This document shows positions 6,203 through 8,288 of a DNA stretch of 8,288 nt, piece by piece. The notes under the pieces are model-generated. The model was not told where the DNA came from and did not search any database. It worked only from the letters and a program-made list of their open reading frames with translations. The stretch comes from Deltaproteobacteria bacterium. Lineage in GTDB: Bacteria > Desulfobacterota > Desulfuromonadia > Desulfuromonadales > Geothermobacteraceae. Every line of letters starts with the position of its first letter. Position 1 is the first letter of the stretch. The translations under genes and the position numbers were made by a program. The stretch covers positions 1 through 8,288 of the forward strand of contig RFIO01000289.1 in the NCBI GenBank assembly GCA_003695205.1, in the 5' to 3' direction.

Positions 6203-7237
6203 TTATTTGGCGACCAGGCGATCGGGAATATTCAGGCCGACCTCACGATAATACTTCAGGGCACCCGGGTGCAGCGGCATCGGCAACCCGGCAATCGCCT
6301 TTTCAATCGCCATCGCCTTGGTGGCGCCGTGAATGGCGTTCAGAAACGGCAGATTTTCGTAAATGGTCTTGGTGATCCGGTAGACGGCGTCTTCGTCGAC
6401 ATCAGCCCGGCAGGCGAGGAAGTTCGGCTGGGCGATGGTGTTGATGTCCTTCTTCTGCCCGGGGTAGGTTCCGGCCGGAATGACATAGCGGGTCCACAGG
6501 CCCAGTCCGCCGTCAGCCTGCTTGAGCTGCTCGTCGGTGAAATCAAGCACGGTAATCTTGTCACCCATATTGGCGAAGGCCTTGGTCACGGCACTGACCG
6601 GCGCGCCGGCCGGGGTGCTCATACCGGCGACCTGGCCGTTCTGCAGGGCGTCGGCCGAGGGCCCGTAGCCGACATAGACCAGCTTGAAGTCCTTCTCGGC
6701 GTCAAGGCCGAGATTTTTAAGGATGACCTTGTTGGAGCCGAGAGTGCCGGAATTCTTCTTGCCCAGCGCCATCGACTGACCTTTCATCCCCAGGAGATCC
6801 GCGGCAGTCCCCGTTTTGGCGAACTTCTTCAGTACGGTGAAATGCTCGACGTTCTGCCAGAGCATGGTAACAGCGCGCAACTCCTTCTGCGGACCGATCT
6901 TGGCAATGGGCCCGGTGCCGTTCCAGGCGTAGGCTCCGTACAGGCCCTGAAGGATGGCAAACTGCACCTCATTGTCGCGCAGCAGCTTGACGTTCTCGCC
7001 CGAACCGGCGGAGTTGATGGCCGACATGCCGATCTTCTGTTTCGGCTGCAGCTTGACCTTGACCAGGGTCGAGATGGCAACACCGACCGGGTAATAGGTA
7101 CCGCCGGTCGACGCGGTCGCCAGCAGGTAGTTGCGCTCCTTCGGCTTGGCGGCCATCACCGAGGTAGCACCGACCAGCACCAGGGCCAGAGCGGCTGCCA
7201 AAGCGATCGACTTTTTCCAGAACGTGCCAGTGGTCAT
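6203..7237 (-). CDS. TAXI family TRAP transporter solute-binding protein
   Basis: A 344-residue periplasmic binding protein. Residues 1-30 are a signal peptide: Lys8-Lys9, a hydrophobic core rich in Ala, Leu and Val, and cleavage near V-M-A-A. Family landmarks are STGGTYYPVG (43-52), NSAGSGENVKLL (75-86), M-A-L-G-x-x-x-S-G-T (156-165) and P-L-H-P-G-A-L-K-Y-Y (321-330). This is the TAXI (TRAP-associated extracytoplasmic immunogenic) family, which captures a solute and delivers it to the fused permease encoded next. Ligands reported for the family include amino-acid and organic-acid types; none can be assigned here. Start 7237 is chosen over an upstream in-frame ATG at 7330 because GGGAGGAG (7242-7249) sits just upstream and the signal peptide begins properly there. 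It is the first gene of the operon and is transcribed away from the DUF309 gene. No convincing promoter was found in the roughly 180-bp divergent gap, although a lone TTGACT lies at 7347-7352 on the minus strand. Confidence 0.92.
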   Translation of the reverse strand: MTTGTFWKKSIALAAALALVLVGATSVMAAKPKERNYLLATASTGGTYYPVGVAISTLVKVKLQPKQKIGMSAINSAGSGENVKLLRDNEVQFAILQGLYGAYAWNGTGPIAKIGPQKELRAVTMLWQNVEHFTVLKKFAKTGTAADLLGMKGQSMALGKKNSGTLGSNKVILKNLGLDAEKDFKLVYVGYGPSADALQNGQVAGMSTPAGAPVSAVTKAFANMGDKITVLDFTDEQLKQADGGLGLWTRYVIPAGTYPGQKKDINTIAQPNFLACRADVDEDAVYRITKTIYENLPFLNAIHGATKAMAIEKAIAGLPMPLHPGALKYYREVGLNIPDRLVAK

Positions 7238-7384
7238 TGTTCTCCTCCCTTGGATTGATGTGGGAACCACGCCCCCGAAAAGGGCAGACAGCAGACAGTT
7301 TACTAGGTTTTTCCGAGTTTGAGCGGACAAAACATCAATTCAGCCAAGTCAACAGAAAAAAGACCAAATGACGAAAGCTGAAGG

Positions 7385-7393
7385 TGCTATGCT
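7385..7393 (+). promoter_or_regulatory. Possible extended -10 promoter for the DUF309 gene
   Basis: TG-C-TATGCT (7385-7393) resembles an extended -10 element in the divergent intergenic region. It would start transcription near 7400, about 20 nt before the ATG at 7422. The -35 region is poor. If real, it supports the start at 7422, because the upstream ATGs at 7368 and 7389 would not be transcribed intact. Confidence 0.3.
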
Positions 7394-7421
7394 GAACCAT
7401 TCCTCAAGCAGGGGGGCCGTG

Positions 7422-7928
7422 ATGGAACCGACTTTTATCCCGCCGCAGGTGCCGCGCTATTCGCAACGCGACTTCCCAGCCTACCGTTTTCTTCCCTTTA
7501 CCGATCTGCCGCATCCGCGCAATGACCCGCGCGGTCACTCCTGGGGCGAAGAGGAGACGCCGATTGGGAGCTTCGACGAGCAGGCCTGGCGCGAGTGCGA
7601 GCCCTATCTCTACGGTGTCGACCTCTTCAACCATGGCTACTGGTGGGAGGCGCACGAGGCGTGGGAGAGGCTGTGGCTGGCGGCCGGGCGCGAAAGTCTT
7701 GCCGGCCAGTTCCTCCAGGGATTGATCCAGCTTTCCGGGGCCCAGCTCAAGCGCTTTACCGGCGTACCACGCGGCGCGCGGCTGTTGAGCCAGACCGCCT
7801 TTGAGAAACTCGCCCTGCCCGACGGCGTCTATCTCGGTATCGACGGGCGTCAACTAGTCGAGCTGGCAAAACGCCTGCTTGAGGAAGACCGCAACGAGTA
7901 TCCGCGAATTGAGCTGGAATTCGGCTAA
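7422..7928 (+). CDS. DUF309 domain-containing protein of unknown function
   Basis: A 168-residue, probably cytoplasmic protein. Residues 65-110 carry the DUF309 signature: VDLFNHGYWWEAHEAWERLW (66-85, with His71, Glu76, His78 and Glu79) and QGLIQLSGAQLK (99-110). These form a small helical bundle in known family members. The conserved His and Glu residues suggest a possible metal or small-ligand site, but no activity is established to my knowledge. The first 55 residues are Pro-rich with P-H-P-R-x-D-P-x-G-H-S (30-40), a motif I associate with longer members of this family. The ATG at 7422 is preferred because AGGGGGG (7410-7416) is 5 nt upstream; a GTG directly before it and ATGs at 7368 and 7389 are in-frame alternatives with weaker sites. 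The gene is divergent from the TAXI gene. Its stop lies 7 nt before the repeat region at the window end, with no terminator between. Confidence 0.8.
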   Translation: MEPTFIPPQVPRYSQRDFPAYRFLPFTDLPHPRNDPRGHSWGEEETPIGSFDEQAWRECEPYLYGVDLFNHGYWWEAHEAWERLWLAAGRESLAGQFLQGLIQLSGAQLKRFTGVPRGARLLSQTAFEKLALPDGVYLGIDGRQLVELAKRLLEEDRNEYPRIELEFG

Positions 7929-8065
7929 GAGGGGAAGGGCACAAGGCGAAAGGCTAAAGGGTGATAAGCTACTGACATCTGACAGCGAAGCGCTCTGATT
8001 TCTGACATCTCCGACGCGCAGCGTCGGCTAACGCAGAGCTGGCGAAAAAGGACCGCCCGTCTCGG

Positions 8066-8121
8066 AAGGATCAAGGTTCAAGGTGCAAGGCACAAGGCGA
8101 AAGGCTAAAGGCCAAAGGGTG
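8066..8121. repeat. Array of eight AAGGNNN heptamers (second block)
   Basis: Eight consecutive 7-bp units each begin with AAGG and end in a different trinucleotide: ATC, TTC, TGC, CAC, CGA, CTA, CCA, GTG. The block is followed by ATAA. The same eight units in the same order recur at 8229-8284. The first block (7936-7963) has only four recognisable units, the first carrying one substitution, and lacks the CCA unit. Confidence 0.95.
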
Positions 8122-8228
8122 ATAAGTGCTTTTTCTGACATCTGACAGCGAAGCGTTCTGACTTCTGACATCTCCGACGCGCAGCGTCGGCGAACGCAGA
8201 GCTGGCGGAAAAAGACCGCCCGTCTCGG

Positions 8229-8284
8229 AAGGATCAAGGTTCAAGGTGCAAGGCACAAGGCGAAAGGCTAAAGGCCAAAGGGTG
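8229..8284. repeat. Array of eight AAGGNNN heptamers (third block)
   Basis: Identical in order and sequence to the block at 8066-8121, displaced by 163 bp, and also followed by ATAA, which are the last bases of the window. The exact identity suggests recent duplication or ongoing homogenisation. Confidence 0.95.
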
Positions 8285-8288
8285 ATAA

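Larger units (their letters stand above)
7936..8288. repeat. Composite tandem repeat, units of 151 and 163 bp, third unit cut by the window end
   Basis: The GGCACAAGGCGAAAGGCTAA segment recurs at 7938, 8089 and 8252, giving units of 151 and 163 bp; the third copy matches the second to the last base and continues beyond the window. Each complete unit contains, in order, an AAGG-heptamer run, a TCTGAC-heptamer run, a palindrome (CCGACGC-GCA-GCGTCGG), a purine-rich segment and the first heptamers of the next run. The first two units differ by two short indels (7 and about 5 nt) and a handful of substitutions. Apparent minus-strand reading frames through this region (8028-8256) are repeat-derived and not credible genes. 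No transposase, cas gene or integrase is in view. Confidence 0.92.

Noticed and set aside
4835..7258. An 807-codon open frame on the plus strand, antisense to the TAXI and TRAP genes
   Set aside because: Its product is low-complexity, rich in Gln, Gly, Asp and His, with no recognisable domain. It mirrors the codon positions of two well-supported minus-strand genes. Long antisense frames are expected in GC-rich coding DNA.
7284..7297. GCAGACA repeated twice in the TAXI/DUF309 gap
   Set aside because: Only two 7-bp copies with no further extension and no relation to the AAGG or TCTGAC heptamers at the window end.
7297..7352. Promoter for the TAXI gene built on TTGACT (minus strand, 7347-7352)
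   Set aside because: The sequence 15-18 nt downstream contains no acceptable -10 hexamer, and -10-like sequences further on (near 7297-7305) lack a matching -35. The real promoter may use another factor or an activator.
8028..8256. Minus-strand frames of 61-69 codons at the window end
   Set aside because: They are translations of the tandem repeat; the 7-bp period produces a repeating 7-residue pattern rather than a protein.
7936..8288. CRISPR array
   Set aside because: Repeats are direct, but the unit is 151-163 bp with near-identical content throughout. There are no short repeats separated by unique spacers and no cas genes.

Overview
The window looks like chromosomal DNA from a high-GC, acetate-metabolising, Gram-negative bacterium. 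A member of the Desulfuromonadia (Geobacter / Desulfuromonas / Pelobacter relatives) is the best guess. That placement is an inference from gene content: a BamD-type outer-membrane lipoprotein, a succinyl-CoA:acetate CoA-transferase with its own strong promoter, a TAXI-type TRAP transporter and a DUF309 protein. No rRNA or other taxonomic marker is present.

Layout. (1) 1-1654, plus strand: the 3' part of a BatD-like membrane protein gene, a 45-nt gap, then bamD, closed by a clear intrinsic terminator. (2) 1655-2041: a gene-free spacer with a near-consensus sigma70 promoter and a leader of about 190 nt that can fold in alternative ways. (3) 2042-3680, plus strand: an acetyl-CoA hydrolase/transferase-family CoA-transferase, closed by a very strong terminator. 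(4) 3770-4036, plus strand: a small protein with two CDGSH iron-sulfur motifs, the second with Cys in place of the His ligand. (5) 4043-7237, minus strand: a two-gene TAXI-TRAP operon. The binding-protein gene is first, a GC-rich hairpin lies in the gap, and a fused DctQM-type permease follows; the permease gene converges on the CDGSH gene with a 6-bp gap. (6) 7422-7928, plus strand: a DUF309 protein, divergent from the transporter. (7) 7936-8288, the window end: a composite tandem repeat (units of 151 and 163 bp, with a third unit starting) built from two families of 7-bp repeats and a 7-bp-stem palindrome.

How the genes may work together. The CoA-transferase would couple acetate activation to the succinyl-CoA-to-succinate step of the TCA cycle, as established for Geobacter relatives. 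The TRAP transporter imports an unknown organic anion or other small solute, using an ion gradient. BatD and BamD are envelope proteins. Otherwise these appear to be independent neighbouring transcription units rather than one system. I did not find a convincing new multi-gene system. The least ordinary items are the composite heptamer repeat at the right end, the 4-Cys CDGSH site, an extra segment in the TRAP permease and the CoA-transferase leader.
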